From RYN-230 sp963793825 (GTDB lineage Bacteria; Actinomycetota; Actinomycetes; Streptosporangiales; Streptosporangiaceae): a stretch of 64,000 nucleotides of DNA. Of this stretch, positions 33,277-41,825 are shown piece by piece. Below the pieces are notes generated by a model that made no database searches, had not been told where the DNA came from, and saw only the letters and a program-made list of their open reading frames with translations. Positions within the stretch are counted from its first letter, which is position 1. Every line of letters starts with the position of its first letter. The position numbers and the translations under genes were made by a program. The stretch lies in assembly GCA_963793825.1 (NCBI GenBank), contig CAWCBE010000007.1:806001-870000 (forward strand). Direction: 5' to 3'.

Positions 33277-34416
33277 TCACCGGGCCAGGTGGCGGCTGAT
33301 GACCAGGCGCTGGATCTGGTTGGTCCCCTCGAAGATCTGCATGACCTTGGCTTCCCGCAGGTACCGCTCCACCGGGAAGTCGCAGGAGTAGCCGTCGTCG
33401 CCGAGCACCTGGACGGCGTTGGTGGTCACCTTCATGGCCGCGTCGGTGGCGATGAGCTTGGCCACGCTGGCCTGCCGGCTGTAGGGACGGCCCGCGTCCC
33501 GGCGGCGGGCGGCATCCAGGTAGGTGGCCCGGGCCGAGTCGACCGCGGCGGCCATGTCGGCCAGCAGGAAGCCAAGCCCCTGGTGGTCGATGAGGCGCTG
33601 GCCGCAGGCGGTCCGCTCGCGCGCGTACCCGGCGGCGCACTCCAGCGCCGCCTGGGCCAGCCCGGTGGCGACGGCCGCGATGCCCAGCCGGCCGGAGTCG
33701 AGCGCGGAGAAGGCGATGGGCAGGCCCTGGCCCTCAGCGCCGATCAGAGCGTCCGCGCCGATCTCGGCGCCATCCCAGCTGGCGATGGCGGTGGGGATGG
33801 CATGCAGGCCCATCTTCTGCTCGGGGTGGCCGAACGACAGTCCCTGGGCGGCGCCGGGGGCCAGGAAGCACGAGACGCCCTTGGGGCCCTCGGCGGTCCG
33901 GGCGAACAGGGCGTAGAAGTCCGCCCGCCCGGCGTGGGTGATCCACGCCTTGGTGCCAGTGATCCGGTAGCCGTCCCGGGTGCGTTCCGCGCGGCAGGCC
34001 AGCGCGGCGGCATCCGAGCCCGCCTGCGGTTCGGACAGCGAGTAGCCGCCGATGAGCTGGCCGGCCAGCATCCGCGGGAGCCAGGCTTGCTGCTGCTCCG
34101 GGTGGCCGAAGGCGGCCAGCGGGTGGCAGGACAGGCTGTGCACGGACACCGCCACCGCCACCGCCGCCCAGCGCGCGCCCAGTTCCTCGAGGACCTGCAG
34201 GTAGACCTCGTACGGCTGGCCACCGCCGCCGAAGCGCTCCGGATAAGCCAGGCCGAGCAGGCCCGCCTGGCCGAGCGTCGCGAACAGCCCCTCGGGGTAG
34301 GTCGCCGTGCGTTCGTGCTCATCGACCCGGGGGGCCAGTTCCTTGTCGGCGATCTCCCTGGTGCGGGCGAGGAGATCCTCGGCATCCCGGTTCGGCAGGA
34401 GGCGGTCCACAGGCAC
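33277..34416 (-). CDS. Acyl-CoA dehydrogenase
   Basis: A 379-residue FAD-dependent acyl-CoA dehydrogenase. Visible blocks: GLLGLAYPERFGGGG, GGYSLSEPQAGSDAAAL, ITGTKAWITHAG, GPKGVSCFL, DSGRLGIAAVATGLAQAAL and the C-terminal FEGTNQIQR of the family. The GTG start at 34416 follows GGAG. It introduces an alpha-beta double bond into an acyl-CoA and passes electrons to ETF. Before the island entered, it overlapped xcbD tail to tail by 29 bp, so it may have been part of the CoM-related catabolic locus. Confidence 0.93.
   Translation of the reverse strand: MPVDRLLPNRDAEDLLARTREIADKELAPRVDEHERTATYPEGLFATLGQAGLLGLAYPERFGGGGQPYEVYLQVLEELGARWAAVAVAVSVHSLSCHPLAAFGHPEQQQAWLPRMLAGQLIGGYSLSEPQAGSDAAALACRAERTRDGYRITGTKAWITHAGRADFYALFARTAEGPKGVSCFLAPGAAQGLSFGHPEQKMGLHAIPTAIASWDGAEIGADALIGAEGQGLPIAFSALDSGRLGIAAVATGLAQAALECAAGYARERTACGQRLIDHQGLGFLLADMAAAVDSARATYLDAARRRDAGRPYSRQASVAKLIATDAAMKVTTNAVQVLGDDGYSCDFPVERYLREAKVMQIFEGTNQIQRLVISRHLAR
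33281..33341. repeat. Right 61-bp direct repeat (attR-like)
   Basis: It is the second copy of the 61-bp sequence at 25515, with one G/C difference. It forms the 3' coding end of the intact acyl-CoA dehydrogenase gene. The stop codon (33277-33279) lies just outside, in island DNA, so the present protein ends LAR instead of the ancestral LARSR. Confidence 0.9.
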
Positions 34417-34547
34417 GGCGGCTCCTAACGGTGCTCGCCTCGATCCTAAGGTGCCCCGCCGCACCCTGGCCTGGCTCAGGCCGCCTCGATGAGGATGACG
34501 GCCGCGGTCAGCGTGCCCGGCCCGGCCAGGCCAGGCCGCCCGGCTGG

Positions 34548-34967
34548 CTAAGCGGTGACGTCCCGGTTGTTGGCCACGAGCTCGTGGGGCGGGCGGTCCG
34601 GGTCGTCGATCCCGAAGCTGATGATGCGGCGGGGATGAATCCGGATGATCGCACCGTCGGTCCTGGCCGCGGAATCGGCCGGGACGGCGATCGCCTCCGC
34701 CTGCCCGCGGATTTCCAGGCACCGGACCCGCCATGGGTCAACCGAGGGGACATCGTCGACCACGAACGCCACCCGGCCATTGTCGGCCACGTTGCGGAAC
34801 TTGCGGCTGGCGGCCATGTTGAACCCGCCGATATCGATCGTGCCGGTGCCGTCGTTGTAGCTGAACCCGACCGGGCTGACCTGGAGCGTGCCGTCCGGCT
34901 GCACGGTCGCCAGCCGCCCCAGCCGCTGGGTACCCAGGTAGGCCAGTTCGCCGTTGGTGAATGACAT
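34548..34967 (-). CDS. PPOX-class F420-dependent-type oxidoreductase
   Basis: A 139-residue split-barrel flavin/F420-binding protein. The start MSFTNGELAYLGTQRLGRLATV and the strands LQVSPVGFSYNDGTGTIDIGG and KFRNVADNGRVAFVVDD are typical of the actinobacterial PPOX-class F420-dependent group. The substrate is unknown. It stands alone, divergent from the NUDIX gene. Confidence 0.85.
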   Translation of the reverse strand: MSFTNGELAYLGTQRLGRLATVQPDGTLQVSPVGFSYNDGTGTIDIGGFNMAASRKFRNVADNGRVAFVVDDVPSVDPWRVRCLEIRGQAEAIAVPADSAARTDGAIIRIHPRRIISFGIDDPDRPPHELVANNRDVTA

Positions 34968-35111
34968 GATGATCCTTCCGTGGTCGGTGCGGCCCGGGTG
35001 CGCAGGCAGGCCAGGCGGCCGGGACGGCCCGGCCGCTCATCCTGCCCAGCGTGCAACCTAAACCAGGCTTCAAGTCAAGCGGCCCAGGACAACGGGAGCA
35101 GGGCATCGCCG

Positions 35112-35507
35112 GTGCTGATCGACACGGTGGCGTGGGTCCGCACCGAGGGCGGGCTCGTCCTGTGCGCGCGCCCGCGTGGCGCGGACGTCTTCTTCATCCC
35201 CGGCGGCAAGCGGGAGGGACGGGAGAGCGACCTGGAAACGCTGCTGCGCGAGATCCGGGAAGAGCTGACGGTGCTCCTCGACCCGGGCACCGTGGCCCAT
35301 GTCGGCACCTACGAGGCGGGCGGCCCGGGCCTGCCCGGCGGCGCTGTCGTCCGGATGAGCTGTTACACCGCGGAGTACCGGGGCACGCTCGCCCCCAGCA
35401 GCGAGATCGAGGAGCTGGCCTGGTTCGGCTACCCGGACCGGGACCGGGTCCCCCCGGTCAACCAGCTGCTCTTCGATGACCTCAAGGCGGCCGGCCAGCT
35501 CAGCTGA
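35112..35507 (+). CDS. NUDIX hydrolase
   Basis: A 131-residue protein from GTG 35112. The NUDIX box is complete: GGKREGRE, seven residues, then REIREEL (pattern G-x5-E-x7-REU-x-EE-x-x-U), around residues 33-56. It hydrolyses a nucleoside diphosphate linked to another group; the single-domain form resembles housecleaning 8-oxo-dGTP-type enzymes. The substrate cannot be told. Upstream in-frame sequence to 34980 is Arg/Gly-rich and unlikely to be translated. Confidence 0.85.
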   Translation: MLIDTVAWVRTEGGLVLCARPRGADVFFIPGGKREGRESDLETLLREIREELTVLLDPGTVAHVGTYEAGGPGLPGGAVVRMSCYTAEYRGTLAPSSEIEELAWFGYPDRDRVPPVNQLLFDDLKAAGQLS

Positions 35508-35680
35508 GGCCGCCGCGGCCCGGGCCGGGGAGGCCAGCCTGGCCCGCGCCCTGGTCTCCGAGCGCATCCAGCGCAAGCCGGCCGCCGAGGCGGCGGCCCG
35601 GCGGTTGCTGGACGCGAACGCGCCACGATGACCGGCCCAGCCCGCGGCGGCCTGCGGGCTGGGCCCGGCGGAATCGCCGC

Positions 35681-36340
35681 TCAGCTCGGCTGGGGCACGA
35701 TACGGATATAGGGCCTGGGCGCTTCCCAGCCGTCCGGGTAGATCGTCTTCGCCTCTTCGTCGGAGACGGAGCCCGCGATGATCACGTCGTCGCCCCGCTG
35801 CCAGTTGACCGGCGTGGCGACCCGGTGCTTGGCCGTCAGCTGGAGCGAGTCGATCACCCGCAGGACCTCGTCGAAGTTGCGGCCGGTCGTCATCGGGTAG
35901 ACGAGGATCAGCTTCACCTTCTTGTCCGGGCCGATGACGAAGACGTTGCGGACCGTCTGGTTGTCGGCCGGGGTCCGCGTGCCCGGGTCACCGCTGGTGC
36001 TGGCGGGCAGCATCCCGTACAGCTTCGAGACGTTGAAGTCGCCATCGCCGATGATGGGGTAGTTGGGTGCGGTCCCCTGCGTCTCCTCGATGTCGCTGGC
36101 CCACTTCTCGTGCTTCTCGGCCGGGTCAACCGACAGCCCGATGATCTTCACGTTCCGCTTGTCGAACTCTGGCTTGATCTTGGCCATGTAGCCGAGCTCG
36201 GTAGTGCAGACGGGGGTGAAGTCCTTCGGGTGGGAGAACAGGACGGCCCACGAGTCACCGATCCACTCGTGGAAGCTGATCGGCCCCTCCGTCGTGTTGG
36301 CCGTGAAGTCCGGGGCGGTGTCGCCCAGGGCGAGTGTCAT
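35681..36340 (-). CDS. 1-Cys (Prx6-type) peroxiredoxin
   Basis: A 219-residue peroxiredoxin. The peroxidatic motif DFTPVCTTE is near residue 45. The long C-terminal domain (LTAKHRVATPVNW, then PRPYIRIVPQP) places it in the Prx6/1-Cys subfamily. It reduces peroxides in the cytoplasm using a thiol partner such as mycothiol in actinomycetes. A GGAGGGG ribosome-binding site precedes the ATG. Confidence 0.93.
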   Translation of the reverse strand: MTLALGDTAPDFTANTTEGPISFHEWIGDSWAVLFSHPKDFTPVCTTELGYMAKIKPEFDKRNVKIIGLSVDPAEKHEKWASDIEETQGTAPNYPIIGDGDFNVSKLYGMLPASTSGDPGTRTPADNQTVRNVFVIGPDKKVKLILVYPMTTGRNFDEVLRVIDSLQLTAKHRVATPVNWQRGDDVIIAGSVSDEEAKTIYPDGWEAPRPYIRIVPQPS

Positions 36341-36741
36341 GTTTCCCCTCCAAGTTCCGTTCCCATGTGTCCAGTGTTGCCACCCGGCCTAGCCTCTCGC
36401 AGACCTTGGCGCAAGCGCAGCTGCGAAACGCACCCGTTCAGGGCGGCACGCCGGGCCGGGTCCGGCCAGCCGGCGGCCGCGGCCGGTGCCCGTTGCGTCC
36501 CGGGCCCGCCGGGATCGTCCGTGGCAGCACAGTGTATGCCCTTTTCCGATCGGATTAATAGCTTGGAGGGCAGGTCAGGGCACGGCCGCACCGCGAGCCG
36601 CGCTGGCCCGGTCTGGCCGGCTGCGTTACGCTGCGTGCGCTCGGCAGAGCTGGGCGGCAACCAGCGCCACCCGGCAAACGTTGCTCATGATGGCCTCACC
36701 GGGCAATGCTGGGTGCTGCGGTGCGGGCGAAGGCAGGTGTC
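36341..36741. other. 401-bp divergent gap between peroxiredoxin and carboxypeptidase genes
   Basis: It should hold promoters for both divergent genes. I see an AT-richer patch around 36536-36562 (CGATCGGATTAATAG) but no confident -35/-10 pair, no OxyR-like palindrome and no coding sequence with a family match. Confidence 0.5.
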
Positions 36742-37719
36742 ATGCGGCTGAGGGTACGGATCGTGATGCTGACCGCAGTGGCCGCGGTGACCGGCAGCGT
36801 CGCGGCTTGCGCGCCCACGGTCGTGGCACAGGGCGTAGCTCCCACGCCCAGGCCGGCTGCGGCGCCCGCGGCCCGGACGCAGGCGCCAGCCACGCCATCC
36901 CGTCCCCGCCCGGCGGCCAGCCGGGTGATCGAGGTGACCGGCGCGCCTGGCGGGGTAAAGGCCAAGGGCGCGGTGCTGGCCGATGTCGCCACCGGCCAGG
37001 TGCTGTGGAGCCGCGCGGCGGGAACCGAACGGCCGATGGCGAGCGTGACCAAGGTGATGACCGCCCTGCTGGTGCTGGAGAGCGGCCACCTGGGCCGGGA
37101 GATCCGGGTGCCGAAGGCGGCGGTCAGCTACGCCTGGAAGTACGGCGGCGAGTCCGCGGCGCTGCTCCCGGGGGACGTGCTCACGGCACGGCAGCTGCTG
37201 GAGGCGCTGCTGCTGCCCTCGGGGGCGGATGCGGCGTATACCCTCGCCAACGCCTACGGGCCTGGCATGAATGCCTTCATCGCCCGGATGAACGCGACGG
37301 CGGCCCGGATGGGCATGAGCCACACCCATTTCACCTCACCGGACGGGCTGCCCTACCCCACCGAGACCTCGACCTACTCCACGCCGTCCGACCTGCTCAC
37401 GCTCGGTCTCGCGGCGATGCGCTACCCCGCCTTCCGGTCGATCGTGGACCTGCGGTTCTACCACCTGCCGAAGGGACGCGGGCATCACCAGTACTGGTGG
37501 GACAACACCGACGACCTGATCAGCTCGTATCCGGGCGCCGTCGGGATAAAGACCGGGTACACCGACGACGCCGGGCACTGCCTGCTGTTCGAGGCGATCC
37601 GGAATGGCCGGACGCTGATCGGGGCCGTCCTCGACAGCCCGGCCACCGGCCCGGCGGCCGGCGCTCAGGATGCCGAGCGGATGCTGAACTGGGGCTTTCG
37701 GCTGCCTCGCACAAGCTGA
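36742..37719 (+). CDS. D-alanyl-D-alanine carboxypeptidase (penicillin-binding, S11 family)
   Basis: A 325-residue exported PBP5-like enzyme. The N-terminus is a signal peptide with a possible lipobox (VAAC, about residue 23), then a Pro/Ala-rich linker. The active-site triad motifs are SxxK in MASVTKVMTALL, a modified SxN as PSGADAAY, and KTG in GIKTGYTDDAG. It trims peptidoglycan pentapeptides outside the membrane. ATG 36742 is preferred over 36706 because it starts the basic signal (MRLRVRIVML). Confidence 0.9.
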   Translation: MRLRVRIVMLTAVAAVTGSVAACAPTVVAQGVAPTPRPAAAPAARTQAPATPSRPRPAASRVIEVTGAPGGVKAKGAVLADVATGQVLWSRAAGTERPMASVTKVMTALLVLESGHLGREIRVPKAAVSYAWKYGGESAALLPGDVLTARQLLEALLLPSGADAAYTLANAYGPGMNAFIARMNATAARMGMSHTHFTSPDGLPYPTETSTYSTPSDLLTLGLAAMRYPAFRSIVDLRFYHLPKGRGHHQYWWDNTDDLISSYPGAVGIKTGYTDDAGHCLLFEAIRNGRTLIGAVLDSPATGPAAGAQDAERMLNWGFRLPRTS

Positions 37720-37922
37720 AGGGCCATTACCGGACCAGCCCGGGCATCGAGGGCCGACCGTGTACCGGACCAGCCGGGGCACCTGGGGTCACCGTGCCGC
37801 CATGGGCGGCTCCCCGATGGACTGCCACTGCCGGGGCTGAGGGCGAGGGCCAGATGACCCCGCCCTGACCGACCCTCAGATGAAACTGGCCACCACCCGC
37901 CTCGTTTGGCGCTGCGCCGCCG

Positions 37923-38030
37923 TCACATCCGGTGCATGCGCTGGAACTGCATGATGTCGTTCTTGCCCACGACGATGGCGGCGGCCACCACCAGCACCGC
38001 GCCCAGCGACATCCACATCCACCACTTCAT
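37923..38030 (-). CDS. 35-residue membrane microprotein downstream of hypB
   Basis: The gene runs from ATG at 38030 to TGA at 37923 with a strong ribosome-binding site GGAGGT seven bases before the start. The peptide begins MKWWMWMSLGAV, has one hydrophobic helix (VLVVAAAIVV) and ends in a basic amphipathic tail (MQFQRMHRM). It resembles the 34-residue peptide at 51840 at the other edge of the hydrogenase locus. It would be missed by length filters. It could be a small membrane partner of the hydrogenase. Confidence 0.7.
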   Translation of the reverse strand: MKWWMWMSLGAVLVVAAAIVVGKNDIMQFQRMHRM

Positions 38031-38097
38031 GGTGACCTCCCTCGCTCCGGCACGGAACAGATCTCTTACCTAGAGGTGCATACCCGGCCTGGGCCGG

Positions 38098-38865
38098 CTA
38101 ACCCGCCGCCCGGCGGCGCAGCCAGGCGTACCAGCCTGGCATCCCGGCCCCGGTCGTGGCCGACAGCAGCAGCACCTCCGCGTGCGGGCTGGCCTGGCGG
38201 ATGCCGGCCTCGCACTGCCCGGTGTCGAAGTCCAGGTAGGGCAGCAGGTCGGTCTTGCTGACCAGGACCAGGTCGGCGCGCCGGAACATGTGCGGGTACT
38301 TGACCGGCTTGTCCGCGCCCTCGGTGACCGACGCCAGCACCACCCGGGCGGCCTCGCCGAGGTCGAACAGGGCCGGGCAGACCAGGTTGCCGACGTTCTC
38401 GATCACGACCACCGAGCCGCCCGGCGGGTCGAGCGCCCGCAGCGCCCGGGCCACCATCTGCGCGTCCAGGTGGCAGCCGCTGCCGGTATTGACCTGGATC
38501 ACCGGGCAGCCGGCGGCCCGGATCCGGCTGGCGTCCAGGGCGGTCTCCTGGTCACCCTCGACGACGGAGATCACCGGCTGGCCGGCCAGCTCGCGCACCG
38601 TCCGCTCCAGCAGCGTCGTCTTGCCCGCGCCCGGCGAGCTCATCAGATTAACGGCCAGTACGCCGCGCTGCCTCAGCCACGCACGGTTCTGCTGGGCCAG
38701 CGCGTCGTTCTTGGCCAGCACTTTCTGTTCCAGCGTCACCGTGCGGCCGCCGGCGCCATGGGCCTCGTGGGAGCGCCCGCCGCCATCGTGATCATGCGGT
38801 TCATGAGGGTGCGGGTGGCCGTCGATCCGGTAGCCGCCGTCCGCGCAGCCGCAGGTGGCACACAT
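38098..38865 (-). CDS. hypB: Hydrogenase nickel-incorporation GTPase HypB
   Basis: A 255-residue HypB. It starts MCATCGCA (the high-affinity CxxCxC nickel site), followed by a His/Asp/Gly-rich nickel-storage stretch (about 17-40). It then has the P-loop SSPGAGKTTLLE, GDQETALDASRI and NTGSGCHLDAQM with the G-domain metal-site Cys-His. It delivers nickel to the hydrogenase large subunit with HypA. It lies one base after the hypA stop, last of the hyp genes. Confidence 0.96.
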   Translation of the reverse strand: MCATCGCADGGYRIDGHPHPHEPHDHDGGGRSHEAHGAGGRTVTLEQKVLAKNDALAQQNRAWLRQRGVLAVNLMSSPGAGKTTLLERTVRELAGQPVISVVEGDQETALDASRIRAAGCPVIQVNTGSGCHLDAQMVARALRALDPPGGSVVVIENVGNLVCPALFDLGEAARVVLASVTEGADKPVKYPHMFRRADLVLVSKTDLLPYLDFDTGQCEAGIRQASPHAEVLLLSATTGAGMPGWYAWLRRRAAG

Positions 38866-38866
38866 G

Positions 38867-39199
38867 TCAGGCCGCCACCCGGACCGAGAGGATCCGCAGT
38901 TCCTCGCCCGCCAGCACCGCGACGTCGCCGCTGCCGCACGGGCACAGCAGGAACAGGCCGTCGGGCGAGAACTCGCTCCCGCAGCCCCGGCAGCGGCAGC
39001 GGGCCGCGGGCTCGGAGATGTCCAGCTCGGCGCCGGCCAGGGAGGTGCCCTCGGTGGCCAGATCGAAGCAGAACCGCAGCGAGTCGGGCACCACTCCGGA
39101 CAGGGCGCCGATCTCCAGCCGGACGCCGGTCACGGTGGCGCCGGGCAGCCGCTCGGTCACCGTGTCGATCACCCCCTGGGCGATGGCCAGCTCGTGCAT
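38867..39199 (-). CDS. hypA: Hydrogenase nickel chaperone HypA
   Basis: A 110-residue HypA from ATG 39199, beginning MHELAIAQGV, in which His2 is the nickel ligand. The zinc site is CRCRGC plus a second motif that reads CPCGSGD (C-x-C) instead of the usual CPxCGS (C-x-x-C). It docks with HypB. It sits between hypE and hypB with 5-bp and 1-bp spacing. Confidence 0.94.
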   Translation of the reverse strand: MHELAIAQGVIDTVTERLPGATVTGVRLEIGALSGVVPDSLRFCFDLATEGTSLAGAELDISEPAARCRCRGCGSEFSPDGLFLLCPCGSGDVAVLAGEELRILSVRVAA

Positions 39200-39204
39200 G
39201 CCGG

Positions 39205-40401
39205 TCAGCAGATCCTCGGCAGCGGGTCGCCGACCAGCAGGTCCACGATCCGGGTGCCGCCGAAGGAGGTCTTGAGCTGGACGATGCCGGGCGGGCCGTC
39301 GGTGACCCGGCCGATCACCGCGGCGTCGGCGCCCAGCGGGTGGCCGCGCAGCGCGGCCAGCGCGACGTCCGCCTGCCCGCCGTCCACCACGGCGACCAGC
39401 CGCCCTTCGCACGCCACGTACATGGGGTCGATGCCGAGCAGTTCCGCCGCCCCGCGGACCTCCTCGCGTACCGGGATGGCGTCCTCGCTGACCACGATGC
39501 CCGCCTCGGCCGCCGTGGCGATCTCGTTGAGGATGGTGGCCACCCCGCCGCGGGTGGCGTCGCGCAGGGCGCGGGTCCCGGGGACGGCGTCCAGCAGCGT
39601 GGCGGCCAGCCCGGCCATCGGGGCCGTGTCCGAGATGATGTCGGCCTCGATGTCGAGCTCACCGCGGGCGAGCATGATAGTGACGCCGTGATCGCCGATT
39701 GGCCCGGACACCAGGATGGCATCACCGGGCCGCGCCTCGTCGACGCCGAGGACCTGATCCCTGGCCAGCAGGCCGACGCCGGCGGTGTTGATGTAGCAGC
39801 CGTCCGCCTTGCCCTTCTGCACCACCTTGGTGTCGCCGGTCACGATGCGCACCCCGGCGGCCACGGCCGCCTCCCGCATCGACACGGTGATCCGGGTCAG
39901 GTCGGCGACCGGGAACCCTTCTTCCAGGATGAAGCCCGCCGACAGGTACAGCGGGGTGGCTCCAGACATGGCCAGGTCGTTGACGGTCCCGTTGACGGCC
40001 AGGTCACCGATGTCGCCGCCGGGGAAGAACAGCGGGGCGACCACGAACGAGTCCGTGGTGAGCGCGATGCGGGCCCCGCCCAGCTCCAGCAGCGCGGAGT
40101 CGCCCAGCGGCTCGAGCAGCGGATTGCGGAACGCGTCCAGGAAGATGGCCTGGATCAGGGTCTGGGTGGCCTTGCCGCCCGCCCCGTGCGACATCGTGAT
40201 CCGCTCTTCCCGCACCCGGGGACGGCGCCGCCGGGCCCGGTCGATGCGGTCGAGTACCTGCTGCTCACGGTTCGACGGGCCGCCGTGGTGCTGCTCCTGC
40301 GGCCCCGCCTCGTCATGCTCGCGGAGCGCGTCGGCCACCCAGCCGCCGGACCCGTCCTGGCGTTCCCGCTCACCGGGCGGGGCGCCCTGACCGGCGGTCA
40401 T
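39205..40401 (-). CDS. hypE: Hydrogenase expression/formation protein HypE
   Basis: A PurM-like ATP-dependent dehydratase that turns HypE-thiocarboxamide into thiocyanate for the active-site CN ligands. Core blocks: MSHGAGGKATQ, TTDSFVVAPLFFPGGDIGDL, GTVNDLAMSGA and DATRGGVATILNE; it ends in the essential C-terminal PRIC. The ATG at 40401 (398 aa) overlaps the hypD stop by 4 bp and gives a 68-residue Arg/Glu/Gly-rich extension; ATG 40194 at MSHGAGG would give a family-typical length. I keep the coupled start but it is uncertain. Confidence 0.93.
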   Translation of the reverse strand: MTAGQGAPPGERERQDGSGGWVADALREHDEAGPQEQHHGGPSNREQQVLDRIDRARRRRPRVREERITMSHGAGGKATQTLIQAIFLDAFRNPLLEPLGDSALLELGGARIALTTDSFVVAPLFFPGGDIGDLAVNGTVNDLAMSGATPLYLSAGFILEEGFPVADLTRITVSMREAAVAAGVRIVTGDTKVVQKGKADGCYINTAGVGLLARDQVLGVDEARPGDAILVSGPIGDHGVTIMLARGELDIEADIISDTAPMAGLAATLLDAVPGTRALRDATRGGVATILNEIATAAEAGIVVSEDAIPVREEVRGAAELLGIDPMYVACEGRLVAVVDGGQADVALAALRGHPLGADAAVIGRVTDGPPGIVQLKTSFGGTRIVDLLVGDPLPRIC

Positions 40402-41537
40402 GGCCGGCCCACCCGGATCTCGACCTCCGCGACCCGGGACCGGGTCATCCGGCCGTAGTTGTAGTAGGCGGCGCAGGCGCCCTCGGGGGAGACCATGCAG
40501 GTCCCGATGGGCGTCTCCGGCGTGCACGCGGTACCGAACACCTTGCACTCCCACGGCTTGAGCACGCCCTTGAGCACCTCGCCGCACTGGCATGCCTTGG
40601 GGTCGGCGACCCGCACGCCGGGCACGTCGAACAGCAGCTCGGCGTCGAACGCCGCGAACTGCTCGCGCATCTTCAGCGCGGAGTGGGAGATGAAGCCGAG
40701 GCCGCGCCACTCGAAGTAGGGCCGCAGCTCCATGGTCTGCCCGATGGCCTGGAGCGCCACGACGTTGCCGTCCCACGGGACCACCCGCGCGTACTGGTTC
40801 TCCACCTCGGACCGGCCCTCGGACAGCTGCACCATCAGCATGTAGATCGACTGCAGGATGTCCAGCGGCTCGAATCCCGCCACGACGACCGGCCGCCCGT
40901 AGTCGGCGGCGATGAACTCATACGGCCGGCAGCCGATCACCGTGGACACGTGGCCGGGCCCGATGAAGCCGTCCAGCCGCAGGTCCGGTGAGTCCAGGAT
41001 CGCCTTGATGGCTGGGATGATCGTGACGTGGTTGCAGAACACCGAGAAGTTGGGCAGCCCCTCGGCGGCCGCCCGGAGCACGGTCATGGCCGTGGACGGG
41101 GCGGTGGTCTCGAAGCCGATGGCCATGAACACCACCCGCTTGTCCGGGTTGCTGCGGGCGATCTTGAGCGAGTCGAGCGGTGAGTAGACCATGCGGATGT
41201 CGGTCCCGGCCGCCTTGGCGTCGAAGAACGAGCCCTGGCTGCCCGGCACCCGCATCATGTCGCCGAACGAGGTCATGATCACGTCCGGCTGGGCAGCGAG
41301 GTGCATGGCGTCATCTACCCGCCCCATCGGGATCACGCAGACCGGGCAGCCGGGGCCGTGCACCAGGGTGACCGACTCGGGCAGGTAATCCTCGAGGCCG
41401 TGCTTGTAGATGGTGTGCGTGTGCCCGCCGCAGACCTCCATGAACTTGTACTCGCGCCCCGGCTCGCACAGCGACGCGATCTTCGCGGCCAGGGCATGGG
41501 CCTTGTCTGCGTCACGGAACTCGTCAACGAACCGCAT
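40398..41537 (-). CDS. hypD: Hydrogenase formation protein HypD
   Basis: A 379-residue Fe-S scaffold protein for Fe(CN)2CO assembly. Conserved cysteine motifs: EVCGGHTHTIYKHGL, GPGCPVCV, GPGHVSTVIG, the C-terminal ACQCGEVLKG and PEGACAAYYNYGR. The start ATG 41537 (MRFVDEFRD) is preferred to GTG 41546 on spacing from GGGAGAG. It lies directly after hypC and is translationally coupled to hypE. Confidence 0.95.
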   Translation of the reverse strand: MRFVDEFRDADKAHALAAKIASLCEPGREYKFMEVCGGHTHTIYKHGLEDYLPESVTLVHGPGCPVCVIPMGRVDDAMHLAAQPDVIMTSFGDMMRVPGSQGSFFDAKAAGTDIRMVYSPLDSLKIARSNPDKRVVFMAIGFETTAPSTAMTVLRAAAEGLPNFSVFCNHVTIIPAIKAILDSPDLRLDGFIGPGHVSTVIGCRPYEFIAADYGRPVVVAGFEPLDILQSIYMLMVQLSEGRSEVENQYARVVPWDGNVVALQAIGQTMELRPYFEWRGLGFISHSALKMREQFAAFDAELLFDVPGVRVADPKACQCGEVLKGVLKPWECKVFGTACTPETPIGTCMVSPEGACAAYYNYGRMTRSRVAEVEIRVGRP

Positions 41538-41552
41538 TGTCCGCACTCTCCC

Positions 41553-41825
41553 TCATTCAACCTGCGACTCGGCGAGTGCTGCCAGTTCGTCCGCGTAGGC
41601 CTGGCCGATCCCCTCCAGGAATTCCAGGGCCGCGGCGGCCTCCTTCTCATCGATCCGGGACAGCGCGAAGCCAACATGGATCAGCACCCACTCGCCCGGC
41701 TCGGGCGGGTCATCCCCGAGGAGCCCGATGTTGATCACCCGCTTGACCCCGCTCACGTTCACCTTCGCCAGGTCAGGCTGATCGGCGAGGCGCTCGATCA
41801 CTTCACCGGGTATGCCGAGGCACAT
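41553..41825 (-). CDS. hypC: Hydrogenase assembly chaperone HypC
   Basis: A 90-residue HypC/HupF chaperone starting MCLGIPGEV, in which Cys2 is essential for binding HypD and the large subunit. The beta-barrel core (VNVSGVKRVINIGLL, GEWVLIHVGFALSRIDE) is typical. It overlaps the upstream protease gene by 23 bp. Confidence 0.95.
   Translation of the reverse strand: MCLGIPGEVIERLADQPDLAKVNVSGVKRVINIGLLGDDPPEPGEWVLIHVGFALSRIDEKEAAAALEFLEGIGQAYADELAALAESQVE

Larger units (their letters stand above)
25576..33280. mobile_element. Decayed integrative element in the 3' end of an acyl-CoA dehydrogenase gene
   Basis: A 7.7-kb segment bounded by the 61-bp direct repeats at 25515 and 33281. It holds a tyrosine integrase pseudogene with its typical small partner, a transposase remnant, a broken LuxR gene, a lipoprotein gene and a low-GC membrane-protein gene, in contrast to the metabolic genes on both sides. 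Deleting it restores convergent xcbD and acyl-CoA dehydrogenase genes. Integrase loss suggests it can no longer excise by itself. Confidence 0.8.

Noticed and set aside
25515..33341. tRNA gene as the island attachment site
   Set aside because: No tRNA-like cloverleaf is found near either end. The duplicated 61 bp is the coding end of the acyl-CoA dehydrogenase gene.
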